Shown here in pieces: positions 12,081 to 24,132 of a stretch of DNA of 64,000 nucleotides. The translations under genes were made by a program, and so were the position numbers. Source of the DNA: Shinisaurus crocodilurus (lineage: Eukaryota; Chordata; Lepidosauria; Squamata; Shinisauridae); NCBI GenBank assembly GCA_021292165.1, contig CM037876.1, positions 203,815,200 to 203,879,199 of the forward strand. Reading direction: 5' to 3'. The notes beneath the pieces were generated by a model. That model was not told the origin of the DNA and ran no database searches. It worked only from the letters and a program-made list of their open reading frames with translations. Each line of letters starts with the position of its first letter. Positions within the stretch are counted from its first letter, which is position 1.

Positions 12081-12760
12081 CTATATGTGGCAAGCCGCTT
12101 TTGCCGTATGCCTTAAGGCCCAAGTTGGTGAGAAATAACTTGTGACATGGCCCACAAAAGGTGGATTTCAAGTTGTTAGCTTGGTTAACTTAGAAGGCAG
12201 CTTGGCAGACAACCCTGACTGTACAACTCTAGGTACTCGCCAGTCTTGATATCACGCTGCTTTGGCATACCTTTCTCTAAAGGCAGATTTATACTTTTCA
12301 CTCATAGCCCTTCAGTCTTGGGATGCTCTGGTAGCAACTTCTGGTGCTTTCCAGCAATTTGGCTTTCTAAGGGCTAGTTTTCACATAGAAAAGGCATATA
12401 GACTACACATGTTGTGAGGGCAAGGGAAGGAGCGCTGGAGTAGCATGGCCTCCCTCATCGTGTATATAACTTTTAATGTGAACCAGAGCCTACAAGTTGC
12501 TCCTGCTTGCATGAAATGTCCACCATGAAAAAGGATCCGGTAGTACCCGGTACTCAGTCCACAAGAACTCACAGGTGCAATTTTTGTTGCTTCACTGGCT
12601 TCCTTTGCTTTGTTTTAAATGTTAACATGAGTATTCCTGATCAGATTAGACTGGGATACAGGCTGCTTAGCGAGTGTCCAAATCTGGAGTGAGTCTCTTC
12701 CTGTCTGTCAGGATTGCTTTTGCACTTATTTTACAGCATTGCTCCCCATTAGGATAAGAT

Positions 12761-12936
12761 TTCATAGATTTCATAGATCACAGAGTTGGAAGGAGCCTAC
12801 AAGGCTATCAAGTCCAACCCCCTGCTCAATGCAGGAAACTAGAGGAGGGGTCTCCCATCCAAGTAATAACCAGGCCTGACCCTGCTTAGCTTTCCACACT
12901 CAGACAAGCTGAGCCAGCATAAGTCACAGGCCTGTA
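12761..12936 (-). mobile_element. 5S rRNA-derived SINE with CR1-type tail, copy 2
   Basis: Same organisation as the copy at 11907-12080: a CR1-like tail at 12761-12835 and a 5S-like part at about 12851-12922, read on the minus strand. The 5S part again contains CCCATCCAAGTAATAACCAG and CTGACCCTGCTTAGCTTTCC. Two copies sharing the same junction argue for a real SINE family and against a chance 5S pseudogene landing beside a CR1 end. Confidence 0.75.
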
Positions 12937-13466
12937 TCTATGTTAGTGGAGAGCAGTCTTAGTGCTGTCGTTATCTGCATCATGGAGTCTGTTGTGATTA
13001 GGTGCTTAGTATGCTGGGTTTTGGTGCTAGGAGATGGAAGGTGTATGCCAGAACCTAAATGAATGGTGGCTGACCTTTTCACAAAAATATGCCCCAAGGT
13101 AGTCAGATTCAGAATATGCAAATGGCACTCTAGTCTGCACTGCAATGCATGTTCAGCCCCCCTCCTCCCCAGCCTTACTGCAGCTTACTGTCTAATGAGA
13201 GGAGAGAGGCAGCAGTAAAGATTTGGAGATGCAGACAGGAGTGTATGTCATAGCCAGGCCCATTTGCCCTCCTGTTCCTGTCTAGGCATGCCACTTCCAC
13301 CTTTCTGTGCCTTCCAGCACCTGTGCTGCAGGTTGCCTGTGCGTGACCTACCCTGTAGTTTTAATGGAGCTATTTAAGACCCTCAGATGGCAGTGTGTTT
13401 GTGCAGTTGAGTGGAACCCTGACATACTGGCATGCTGCCATGACAGGCACTCACAAATTAGGTATT

Positions 13467-13660
13467 AGGGAGGGGCCATAGCGGTGGTAGAGCGTTTGCT
13501 TTGCATGCAGAAGGTCCCAGGTTCAATCCCCGGCTTCTCCAGGTAGGGCTAGAAAATTCTGCCTGAAACCCTGGAGAGCCGCTGCTAGTCAGTGTCAACA
13601 ATAATGGGCTAGATGGACCAATGGCCTGACTCAGTATGAGGCAGCTTCCTATGTTCCTAG
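13467..13660 (+). mobile_element. tRNA-derived SINE (TTTGCATGCAGAAGGTCCCA family), copy 1
   Basis: The head carries a Pol III A-box-like region (ATAGCGGTGGTAGAGCG) and a B box (GGTTCAATCCCC) spaced as in a tRNA, with TTTGCATGCAGA in the anticodon-arm position. The body continues with CTGGAGAGCCGCTGCTAGTC and ends AGGCAGCTTCCTATGTTCCT. A second copy is at 48578-48779. It is not a functional tRNA gene, because the acceptor stem does not close. Confidence 0.8.
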
Positions 13661-14243
13661 TTGCTGGTCGTTGAAATGCACCGGAAGGATTGGCATTGGG
13701 GGAACAACAATCATACAAAACTGCAGTGGTAGCGCCAAACACTTGGGATAAGAGATTTCTCTTCTGTATTCCCTGTTTTACTTCAAAGGCTACCTGCCTG
13801 AGAGTTCCTTCGGAAGTGGACCATTGGATGTCTCCTTAATCTGTTCCCTCTTTGGCCTTGTAATACCTAGGTGCAAGCCATCATCACAAGATTTCCTTCC
13901 TGTGCAGCACCACGTTCCCTGTAGTCCCATGCAGCCACCCTCAGTTCAATGCACCTCATATACTCTGATAATAGCTGGAGTAACTACATCTCTACTGGAC
14001 CATAAAACTGGTCCAACATTGCTAACTGGAACCATTTTATCGCACTGTCATAATACTTGATGATTGCCCTGCAGTCCATCTCCTGGAATCATAAAGAGTG
14101 AAAGCTTTTCTTTCCCACTTAAGAAAACCTGCTAATTATATTTCTACTAGCCCTATACTGTCTTGGAGATTTGTCTGAGGTTTCTCTCGATAGTCCCATG
14201 CTGTCGGGGTGGGGGTGGAAGGAGCCAAATGTATTCATTCTCC

Positions 14244-14295
14244 CTCTCTCTCTCTCTCTCTCTCCCTCTGTGTGTGTGTGTGTGTGTGTGTGTGT
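14244..14295. repeat. (TC)n(TG)n compound microsatellite
   Basis: A pyrimidine TC tract to about 14268 passes directly into TG repeats ending near 14295. Surrounding sequence from 13661 to 15954 has no recognised gene. Confidence 0.95.
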
Positions 14296-15953
14296 TTTAA
14301 TATAAGGATGTTTGGGCCAGAATAGTTTCAGGAAATCCTTCTCATGTTTTTTTAATGGTTGGGGATAGCATTGCTTCTTGCTTGTGACAGGTGTTTACAG
14401 GTGCATGGATGAAAGAGTACATGTCTTGGGAGATGCAACACAGGGGTGTTCTAACATAACCCTATGAGGCCCAGGAATTTAAAATCAGATGTAATGAAAT
14501 GGACTTTAACTGTATTTCACCAGCTGATTTCTATTCCAGAACTTGAGTATCAACCTCTGCAGAACTCTTCTGCTTTAATCTTTGTCCTCAACAAACCTAC
14601 CTGCAGTAAGGCTTTTAACATTTCTGATCCCTTATTACAAGCTAACCTGTCATATGGAGACATATTGTGGGTGGCTGGATGGGGCACTTTCCTAATCTGA
14701 ACCCTATAATTCTTCAGTTGAATCTCTGTTGTAGAGTTCTAGCTCTTGATGCACCTGGGATACCCTCTGAACGGAATGGCTTTTCCTTCTGCTTCAAGGT
14801 CCTTTTATGTTGCTGTCTAGTTGATCGCATGCTAGTTACTAGGTAGTGTCTGGCAAATGAGTCTACAGACATCCCGATCTGCATTCCTACGGAAACTCAC
14901 CGTACCATCTTTTTCTTTCCTATGTCCCTGTAATTACTGTTACTCCCTCCACCAATTTTGTACAGTGACACAAAGTAAGTGAAATCATTTTTAAAGGCAA
15001 TGTTAGGGAAGAGAGGGAGGAATCTCTGTACAGCCTTGAAGTGATAATATCCTTAGTTTCTCAGTGGTAATAGCAGCAGCTGGATCCCAAATGATTAATG
15101 AGCATATGCTCTGTGTGTGAGTGAAGATGTGCAAGCACGATACACAGCTAGCTGTGGGGACCCTCTAGGGAGAGGTGGGCTGCTCCAGTATGGCAGGGGC
15201 TGTGGGCGGCTTAGGGAAAGCTGACTGCACAGAAGGTAGCAGCTCTTAATGATGCCGATGTCTTAATCATCACAGCTGTATTGGTGGCTCCTGTGTGAAG
15301 ATATCTTGTGCCCCCACATTGCTCTGTTCAACAAAGGAGCCAAGATGCCCAGCTTGACCCCATGGTGCTTGGTGGGTTTTGGAGCAAAAAGAAAAAGAAA
15401 AGGCCAGCTGAGTTAAAAGAAGATGTAGGGTACCAAACCAAGGAAAGTGAAAATGGGAAAATACTTCAGCCTTAGATACAAAGACAGCAAAGATTCCCTT
15501 TTAACCCATTGACAGCTACATGCTACTCTCCTGGCTTCACTGTAGCAAAACTTGGTATAATAATGATTCTGTGTATCTGTAGAAACAAATCCTTGGCTTA
15601 TCATATACTTCACAGTAGGATTGGTTGTGTAATTGATTTCCCATCCTGTGTAAAATTGTACACCTTTTGAGACCACGTTTTATTTTCTTGTTGCAAACTG
15701 GGACAAAAAAAAATTGTGGCTTCAGAAGTTCCTGTTGAAATGGTAAATGCAGACTAGGGTTGCCAGCGCCTTTAATGGCTGCGTGACATCATGCAGCAAT
15801 TTAGCAGACCATGTTTTTTCCTTTTACTTCATCTCCATGTTGGGAAAAGTTTCTAAAGGCTGATATATTTCGATGTCTCATGTACCTGTTATAGCATGGA
15901 AAGTCCACACCAGAGGTAAAAAGTTGCAATCTGAATGCAATCCAGAACTACCA

Positions 15954-15954
<1 letters not shown>

Positions 15955-15989
<35 letters not shown>

Positions 15990-16000
15990 TGATGATGATG
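15955..16000. repeat. (GAC)n(GAT)n trinucleotide microsatellite
   Basis: About eleven GAC units are followed by four GAT units. This tract creates the Ser/Arg/Asp homopolymer reading frames seen in all frames here. They are repeat artefacts, not genes. CpG-containing trinucleotide runs of this length are uncommon in vertebrate introns. Confidence 0.95.
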
Positions 16001-16221
16001 AAAGGGCCAAAATAAAAATGTTCTCATTGTGCTGTGCCTTAGAATCATAATGTTGAAAGAGACACAGCTTTCCCCACCCACCAACCCCTGGAGCCCTGAG
16101 GCAATCTATAATATACCTAAAGGATTGCAGCATTTGTACTTTGAAGACTATCTATCGCAGCTCTTTGTTCATGGCAAAGAGGCTCCTTTTTAAACTTGTT
16201 TGCCATAAGCAGAGTCTATAG

Positions 16222-16318
16222 CAGTGTTCTCCAACCTTGGGTCCCCAGATGTTTTTGACCTACAACTCCCAGCATACCCCAGTCAGCTATGCTGGGGACC
16301 CAAGGTTGGAGAACACTG
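16222..16318. mobile_element. Palindromic hAT MITE (CAGTGTTCTCCAACC family), internally deleted copy
   Basis: Ends CAGTGTTCTCCAACCTTGGG and its inverse are flanked by exact 8-bp TSDs GTCTATAG (16214-16221, 16319-16326). The right arm is shorter than in the full copies at 48093 and 52727: after GCTGGGG it jumps directly to ACCCAAGGTTGG, losing about 35 bp. 97 bp, non-coding. Confidence 0.9.
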
Positions 16319-16326
16319 GTCTATAG

Positions 16327-19300
16327 CTTAGACCCACTTGGTGATGTGGTGATGTATCAGACAACACTTTCACATTGAGCCATTAGGGAGTGGCCACTAT
16401 GAGCAAGGCTGTTATAGGCCCAGCAAGAAATGTGACAAAAAGGTAGATGTTGTTGTTGCTCTCACCAGCACAATCCAGTCCTGGATTGAGAGCAGATCAA
16501 AAGAACACAATGAACCAAGTACCAAGAACTCAGTGGTATGAGAAAGGGATACTGGGCAAAGTAATGTCATGTGCAAAAATTAGCACTGGGGCCAAGGCAG
16601 CAAAATGTAGAGACACAGGTTTAAATTCCTGCTTTGTCATGAAGCTCACTGAATTGCCTTGGCCATTCTACTGTTGTCTCTCAATATTACCAGCTTCACA
16701 GGGTTGTTATGAGGATCGAAACAAATGTGCCAACAAAATCATATGGATATATCTGTGCATTTCAGATGGGAAGTAGAGGCAATATTATAGTGCTGGTAAC
16801 TTATTATAGATCTTATAACTTATAAACTCATAACATATTGCAGAACCTATAAAATCACGTCCTGGTATTCTTTACCAGTGAACTTAACTATGTTTGCCCG
16901 CCGTCTCTATCCTAAAAAAATGGCTGCGGAGTTCATCATGACTGAATATGAGAAAGTTCATCATGACAGAAGGTATCCAGTACTAACAGTGCAGCACATG
17001 CATAACTTACAGTGCCTCATAAATATATATCAGCACCAAACTATATCTATTAATTTAATGTAGAACCAGTTTCCAAATATATTGTGAGGGATTGCTATGG
17101 CCAACTTGTGTCCAGTATGGCCTCCATAAAAGAATGGAGGAGCCAAGTTATTAACTGCTGGCAACGTAAGGATTACTCATGAACAGAATTAGGACTACTA
17201 TGACAGGCTAGGCCATTGGCATTCCTCACTGTAAGCAGCAAAATTTCTAGAATTAGCCCATGTTTTTCTTTTTGGTGCAGAATAAGGACACAATCTAAAC
17301 ACACTTATTAGAGTGTAAGTCTCATTGATTGTCCTGCAAGATAGCGAACAAAGCAGTTATGATTGTTACTGTGTTATGCTGCTCCTGTGAGTTTTGAAAA
17401 ACAGAATCAACTTTGAATAGGGAACAAAAACAATCACACACAACTGTATAGGTGGAGAGCAGGTGTAACCTGCCTGACCTCCGCACTTAGAATGTGCAGG
17501 TTCATTGGCATCTGTCACTCTGCCACATCTTTTTTAATAGAAAGCCGCAAGATTCGTAGAGCTGTTAGAAACAGGGAAACTTGTGCATCTTATTAAGTCA
17601 TTCTAGGCAAAAACAAACAAACTGGGGATGGCTGGGCTGCTAGGGCAGCAGACCTCTATGAGTAAATCTGGAAGCATCTGAAAGAGGTGCCCCCAAGCTA
17701 CCTTTTCTCCACTTGGCAAAATGCAAGCTCCAAAGTGAGAAATCCTCTTCAGAAAAGAGAAGAAGAGTATGGACAGTGTGTGTGCACCCAGGAAAATTTT
17801 AAAAGCCATAAACACCAGTGACTAGGGGATTTTGCTCTCTGTGGCTTCCTCTGTACATTCCTCCTAGAACGCATATCTGTTTGTTATTGATTGGCTGGCA
17901 GAATGTCACCGGTGGCCTCCCTAATGAGAAGGATGCATGGGTAGTGGTATGTGGGGGAAGCAGGGGAGTCTAAATAACCTGAAGACAAAATGATCTTTTC
18001 CGGCTGCTTTGATCACTCAGCTCCCTGCCAGGTAGGATCCAGGATGGCAATAGTACTGATGGGATGATTTGCTGCTGCTGCTGCTGCTGTTCCAACTGCC
18101 TCTAAAAGGCAGCAGACAATGATGTCTTCACTGAGGGGGTCTGGGAAGTTGGATGTCATTGCCTTTGTCACACAGTGAGCCTGAGGTATGCTGGGCTGAG
18201 CGCAGACAGCATTTCTGCTGCTGTCAACACAGAAGCGGATTTTGTGATATAATATTTTGCCTTTCTTTCTGCCAGTGAATGTGCGCTTGCCTTTGTTTGC
18301 TGTCTCATACTGTGCAGCCTGAGTTGCATACAATAACAACCAGTGAAAGGTGTGGGTGTGAATAAAGCTATTTCCCCCTGCCTCTCTACTGCTGCATGGG
18401 GCTGTATAGTCACGCAAAGCTCTTGGGGGGGGGGGTTGTGGTGTGTGTGTGTGTGTGTGTGTGGGAGAGAGGGAGGGAGGGAGAGTGAGTATACACATGC
18501 ATGAGTTTGTGTGCGGTACATAACCCAATCGGTGAAGTTCACTTGTATTGGTCCTCTGCCTCCACTTGCTTGTCCACAATGCAGGCAGCAGTGATTGTGG
18601 GACCAGGCAGTCAGTATGGCTGGAGTCATCCTGAACAGGCCTTTTTGAGGAACTCACTTTGTCCCCTGTTCTATGCTTCCAGTTAGCACCCAAGCACTTT
18701 CCTGGAAGCATGGGCATTTTTTCATTATTTATATAATTTGTATCCTGATTTTTTCTCCCTTTGCAAAATCAATGTAGCTTGCAGGTTCATTTAAATAAAT
18801 GAATAAAAATGCTTCCATTTCAAATATGCCAATAGTACAGGAAAAGCTTTATCCTCTTCTTTAATATCTGCAATGTTGGATGTAAGTGGGATTGTCTGGG
18901 CACTTTTAACTTATGTCAGTAATGATTCTGTGGTTCCAATCAGGAACAACATTGCCATTTTGGTACACTAGGTAAATGAACCCATACCACTAAATAGTGG
19001 AGCTCCTAGGCCTTTATTCATTCCCAATCTAGAGCTGCACCAGCCAGTTGCATACTGCTGGGCTTTGCAGGTTGTATCCTGAGAACACTCTGTGAACCAT
19101 AGTCCCTGCGTTCTTTTGCAGCAAAGGGCTGTCGTTGGTTACTTGCCCATCTCTCTCATGGCCTCTGAACATTTCATCCACTCTCTGCTGTCAGTGTGGT
19201 CTCTTGCCTGGCTTGCTCCTTGCCTCCCTATAGCACTGTCACAGTAAAGGTGCCATTCCATATAGATTGCTAACTTAGGCTGCCCTCTGCAGTTGCCTAT

Positions 19301-19671
19301 CAATAAAGGCAGTGCTTGCTCCTATCACCAGCATATCATTATTGAGACTCTGTATTGAGCTTGTCACCAGCAAAGGTATTAGTAAGAGGTGATGAGATTA
19401 ATTGCTAAGGAATCTGCAGGGGTGTGTGTGCACAATGTATTCCTCAAGCACGTATGATTTAAGATTTTTTTTCTCTGCTCTTCCTAGAGTTCTTACTGTT
19501 GGAATAACCAACAGCCATACAGTTCAAACCCACTGTATGGAGCGGGAAATAACTGATTGAAAAGCCACTATATGGTTAATGCACGTAGACAGTTGGGGAT
19601 GTTGGTTTTGGTTTCACTTTTGCCTGCTTACTTTGCCTGCTTTAGATGTAAGAAGATGCCTGTTAATATTA
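16327..19671. other. Non-coding intronic sequence, no gene seen
   Basis: A diverged tRNA-SINE fragment is possible near 16620-16790 (words TCATGAAGCTCACTGAATTG and CTTCACAGGGTTGTTATGAG). A (GT)n tract lies at 18437-18463 next to a 13-G run, and a (CTG)n tract at about 18070-18088. The longest reading frame (18013-18717, minus) runs through these simple repeats and has no recognisable domain. It is not reported as a gene. Confidence 0.5.
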
Positions 19672-19679
19672 AGTAAAGG

Positions 19680-19825
19680 CAGGGCTTTTTTTCTGGTGGA
19701 ACTCACCGGAACTGAGTTCCAGCACCTTTTCTTCTATTAATTGCATTACAATTTAATCGCCATCTACTCCCGAGGAAATGTAATCCAAGAGTTCCGGTAC
19801 CCTTTTCTCCAGAAAAAAAGCACTG
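19680..19825. mobile_element. hAT-type palindromic MITE with exact TSD
   Basis: The ends CAGGGCTTTTTTTCTGG and CCAGAAAAAAAGCACTG are near-perfect inverted repeats. Exact 8-bp duplications AGTAAAGG sit at 19672-19679 and 19826-19833. Inner parts AACTGAGTTCC and AGAGTTCCGGTACC also pair. 146 bp, non-coding. Confidence 0.9.
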
Positions 19826-20033
19826 AGTAAAGGTCCTGTGAAAAGCTTGCAGTTGGCTTCTCTCTCAGTGTGGTTAGACAAAACCTACTCTGCAACACTT
19901 ACTTTGCCAGCTAGTTTCTACATCTGTATGAATAGCTCATTGAGCTTGAACTCGAGCTCTGCTACTGCTGCTGGAGAAGTCATACAAAGAAACAGGATAT
20001 GTTTCAGCTGTGGGTAACGCTGCCAGTTAGGTA

Positions 20034-20283
20034 CAGTAATACCTTGGATTGCAAGTAACTTGGTTTGAGAGCATTTTGCAAGACAAGCAAATTTTTAAAT
20101 ATTTATTTAATTTTTTTTTACTTGATATACAAGCGACGTCTTGCAATACAAGTACTGTAGTACGCCTTAAATTAAAAATCTCTGTACAATTTTTTTGGGG
20201 GGGATTTCATTTTGATATAAGAGTGTTTTGGATTACAAGCATGTTTCCGGAACGAATTATGCTCTCATTCCAAGGCATGACTG
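20034..20283. mobile_element. Tigger/mariner-like MITE, copy 1
   Basis: It begins CAGTAATACCTTGGATTGCA and ends CATTCCAAGGCATGACTG, inverted ends bordered by TA at 20032-20033 and 20284-20285. The body contains ACAAGCGACGTCTTGCAATA and TTCCGGAACGAATTATGCTC, shared with the copy at 45871-46130. Non-coding. Confidence 0.8.
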
Positions 20284-20855
20284 TATCACCAAGTTTGTTG
20301 AAGCCCCACTAGGGAAGAGGGGTAAGGCTAGGTCAGCCTGTCTTCATCAATCTCAGGAGTGCACTTGGCACAACTTCAGCTGAGCCCTTTCCTTTCCCTT
20401 CATCCCCCACATTTGTAGCAGAAGGAGAGAGAAGAGTGCAGACTTGACTTTTTGATTGTGTACAGTGTATTTCCTGTCCTTTGGCTTTCTCAGAGACCCT
20501 GGATAATGGTACATGGTACTGCTGTTTGCCTTGTACAATGTCACTGATCCTCCTGAGTATTGCAGTTTTGTTCCAATGGCATAAACTTCTTTTTAATGGA
20601 AGGAGAATGGGGGGGGGGGAGAAAAGAAAAAAGCCTGATTGTGGGTGCTTCCGTCAGTATCGGAATGAGGTATTTCTCAAACATAGTATCTTCCTAGAGT
20701 GCTGAAATGCTGAGGACACAGCCTTCTACCCTCCCAAGCTTCCCATTGTTATAGGGTTACAAAGGGGTATCAGACCTCAGCACTTGGGGGGGGGGGATGA
20801 ATGGTTCCTGCAGTGAAACCATTTAAATAAATAAATAAATAAATAAATTTCACGG

Positions 20856-21550
20856 CAGGGGTAGGGAAACATTTTTGGCCCAAGAGCCAAATTGATTCCA
20901 GGCAACCATGTCAGGGCTGCAGCCCAGCTGTGGGTGGAGCCACTCTCAAAGTGGGTAGGGCCATCCCACTGATGGCGTGTGGCCTCCAATGTGCTTGCCT
21001 GGACCCCAATTACACACATACACACCTCATTTACACTTATGCCATTTACACACACACTACTTACACACAGAGACACTCCATTCTCACACAGTGGCACCCC
21101 ATTTACACACCCACACTGAGCTGGCTTTACTATCTCCTAGCCTTCCCTGCTGGGAAGGGTGAGGGATGAGTGGAGCTTTTGGGAGCCACAGCTTCAGGTC
21201 ACCAGGAGCACCTTGATGCAGGGGCTTCCAACTGAGCTGATGGAGCCACTGCCTTGAGGAGTGCTCCTTGGGACAGCCATTCAGTTGGGAACCAGCTTCG
21301 CTCACCCCTTACTTTCCCAATCACCCCAATAGGGAAATATGAGGGGTGAACAAAGACTGAGACACAAACTTGAGGAGTGCTTCTTGAGACAGGATCTCAG
21401 TCAGGAGCAAGCTTCCCTTGCTCCCTCTCCCTTCTCTGAGTGGGTGGGAGCTTTGAGGATGGGGAGGGGCCTCACTGGAGGCCTTCATGGGCCAAATGGG
21501 AGGTCTGGTATGCCGATTTTGGCCCATGGACCACAAGTTCCCCATTCTTC
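20856..21550. mobile_element. Possible hAT-type element, degenerate
   Basis: The left boundary CAGGGGTAGGGAAAC and a right region with TTTTGGCCCATGGACC...AGTTCCCC are inverted relatives (GGGAAC and TTGGCC words on each side). No TSD was found and the right end is uncertain. The interior holds CA-rich simple sequence at about 21011-21110 and repeated GGAGCC.ACTGCCT words. No protein domain was seen. Confidence 0.35.
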
Positions 21551-22129
21551 TTCCAAACTTCATTATTCAGAAGATTCCACTGCACATTAATCAAACTGAA
21601 AAAAATGCATTGCCAATTCCAAATGAAGACATTTGATATCAGTTCTCTTTCACATTTTTCATGTACTTTTTTTTCATTCTGTGCTGCTCAGGAGATAGTA
21701 ATTTCATGTATAACATCACTGATCTGTAGGGTGAAGCAGGCATAACAGGTTAGCCCCCATCCTCCAGATTAATCTATGTCACAAGAATTGTTGATGGCCT
21801 TTTGCCACCACACATTTTTTTGCTTTTGTTTAAGCATCATCATCATCAGGCGATCACTCGTGACCAAGTAAGATTGTCTTCCAGGATAAAAATTTACAAA
21901 AAGGAGATTTTAAAAGGAGAAAATTCTAAAGAAAATTGTGTAGACTCTAGCGATGGATCCGTAAGTGACTGTGGAGGCCAATTCTAGATCCACACAGCTT
22001 CCCACAGTGAGGACACAGGTTACCAGATGGAAGATGGTTCTGTAAAGGATTCATTTGACGTGCTTTTCACTTAGCACGTTTCTCCCTTTCACCTTGCACT
22101 CGGGCTTCTTCAAAGTCCATACTATGGAG

Positions 22130-22340
22130 TTTATTTGTCTAACCTGTATTTTAAATTAATGATGTTTAACTGGCAGCTATTTTAATATGTTTATGTTTAT
22201 GTGCTTTTACTTGATTTTTAGATGGTTTCATATTGTTTGTTATGTTGTTTTTAATTGTGAGTTTTATTGTTGTTAGCTGCCTTGGGCATATTTTAAGGAA
22301 AGGCAGGGTATAAATGTAGTAAAATAAATAAATAAACAAT
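22130..22340 (+). mobile_element. L2-like LINE 3' end
   Basis: The string TTGTTGTTAGCTGCCTTGGG, then AAGGCAGGGTATAAATGTAG and an AAATAAATAAATAAA terminus, match the 3' untranslated end typical of reptile L2-clade LINEs. The upstream part (about 21835-22020, ATCACTCGTGACCAAGTAAG) may belong to a different old repeat. No reverse transcriptase is present. Confidence 0.55.
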
Positions 22341-22811
22341 AAGTAGGGACCAGGGTACACCAGGCCAGAGATACTAATGGCCCATGGAACACATTTATAA
22401 AAATCTACTCCAATGGTCTTTCATATCTATGTCCAGCTCTCTTTCCATTAGATCGTTCCTTGATCAAGGAGCAGGATGCAATGTCAGATAGACCATTCAA
22501 TCCAATGGTGTTTTGTATAATTAGAAGGCCATCTGCTGCCTCTGAACAATAGTTTGGCAAAACAGCATGACATGTGAGTGGTCAATCAGCATGAAAAAGA
22601 AGTTGAAGGTTTCTGGTGGAATGGAGCGAGCAGCAAGTGTTTCGCCAGCAGTCTTTCTCATAGCTTAGGAAGGCTAGGTCCTGGCCCTTTGTGGTTTTGA
22701 TGAAGTCTGACTGAGATTGGGGAGATAGATAAGTAAGGATCAAAATGGAACACCACACATACCCGAACATTATTGAAGTTGAAGTTATGATATTGGAGAG
22801 AGATCTGGGGG

Positions 22812-23765
22812 CAGTATCCAACGGTGGCCAGCCACATGTGGCTGATCCCATCGATCCTGTTGCACAAAGCCCCCCCCCCCCCGCTTGTACAATGGTGATT
22901 TAGCCCTTCCAGGGGCAACCAGAAATGAGCGGAAATGCCCATTTCTGGGGTGGTATAGTTACAAAAAGCCAAGGCCACCGTGATCAAAATAATTCCAATA
23001 ATTCTTTTAACTACAAATTTCTATTCATTACAAATGAACATTGAATACAATGTATATATTTCAATTTTTTCAATTCCTTCAATTATTTCAATTTTTTCAA
23101 AACAATTATTTCAATTTTTTCAAAAGTCCTGGCTATCCAGGATAAAGTCCTTCCTATATCCACCGTTGTTTTTTCTTATTTCTTTTTTCTTCTTACCAAA
23201 TGGTAAACAGACCACCAGGTTATATGTAGTCATTGTCACCTTGAGGTTATAGTCCTACAGGAAACCGGTTTGTATTCCCGTTTCGTTGTCTTCCTCAGGG
23301 ATACTTCCTCAATGTTACTTTAAACAAAATTAATTTATTCAATGTCCTGGACTGCTTACGGTTTCATATTTTGTTCTAAACATAAAGAAATTTGTCATAA
23401 CACAAATAAGCATTTTACAACAAGCTAACCAACGTTACCAAACCTTCCTTCCAGAGGCCTCTCCCCCAAACTTACGTTTCTTGTCAGCATACTGCTTTCC
23501 CATTAACATATTCATCCAGAGTCCTCTAGTGGTCAAACTTTCAATTGCTTTTATACTCTTTTCTGTCTATTAACCCATTACATGACCATTAATCCTTGCC
23601 ACGACTTTTTCATACATAAGACCTGCTGACCTGCCTCCTGATAGAAATGAGTATTTCCGCTCATTTCAGGGCTTGCCCCCAGAAGCACAAAATTGCCATT
23701 GTGCAAGCGGTGGGGGCCATTTCTGCAACAGAATTGGTGGGGCTGGCCGCACACAGAATAGAAGC
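22812..23765. mobile_element. Long inverted-repeat element enclosing about 680 bp of other sequence
   Basis: The left arm (about 22812-22960, includes GAAATGAGCGGAAATGCCCA) and the right arm (about 23645-23765, includes TATTTCCGCTCATTTCAGGG and CATTGTGCAAGCGGTGGGGG) are inverted copies. Between them lies AT-rich sequence with TTTCAATTTTTTCAA repeats at 23060-23125 and, on the minus strand, CCTGAGGAAGACAACGAAAC near 23280-23300. The insert has no coding capacity. No TSD was resolved. Confidence 0.45.
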
Positions 23766-24101
23766 TGCAGTGGGCTCTGCACGCATACAGCCAGGGTTGG
23801 ATTCCAACTCCAGAGGGGCTAATTCTGCTGTGTTGTCAGGAAGCTGCACATCAGATGGCTGATTTCCCATGTACCATTGGACAGCAGATTATCCTGCATG
23901 CTGAATGAATAAATCCACTTGTGTCAGCTTTCATCACTGCTGGCTGCATGCAGCCCAGATAGTATTTATGCTGCAGACAGATGCTGTAGAGGGACATGTT
24001 GTTTCTCTGATTGGTGGCTAGAATGGAAACTGTTGAATGCAAAGTTGTATTATGTAGCCATCATGACAGCTGTGTAAGCAGGGTTGGAAATGCCCAACTT
24101 A

Positions 24102-24102
<1 letters not shown>

Positions 24103-24132
<30 letters not shown>

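Noticed and set aside
13467..13660. Functional tRNA gene
   Set aside because: A and B boxes are present, but the acceptor stem does not close and the sequence continues into a SINE body shared with 48578-48779.
15878..16133. Frames with poly-Arg and poly-Ser
   Set aside because: Direct translation of the (GAC)n(GAT)n microsatellite.
18013..18717. 234-codon minus-strand open frame
   Set aside because: Runs through (CTG)n, (GT)n and G-run simple sequence, with no domain or exon signals. Treated as chance.
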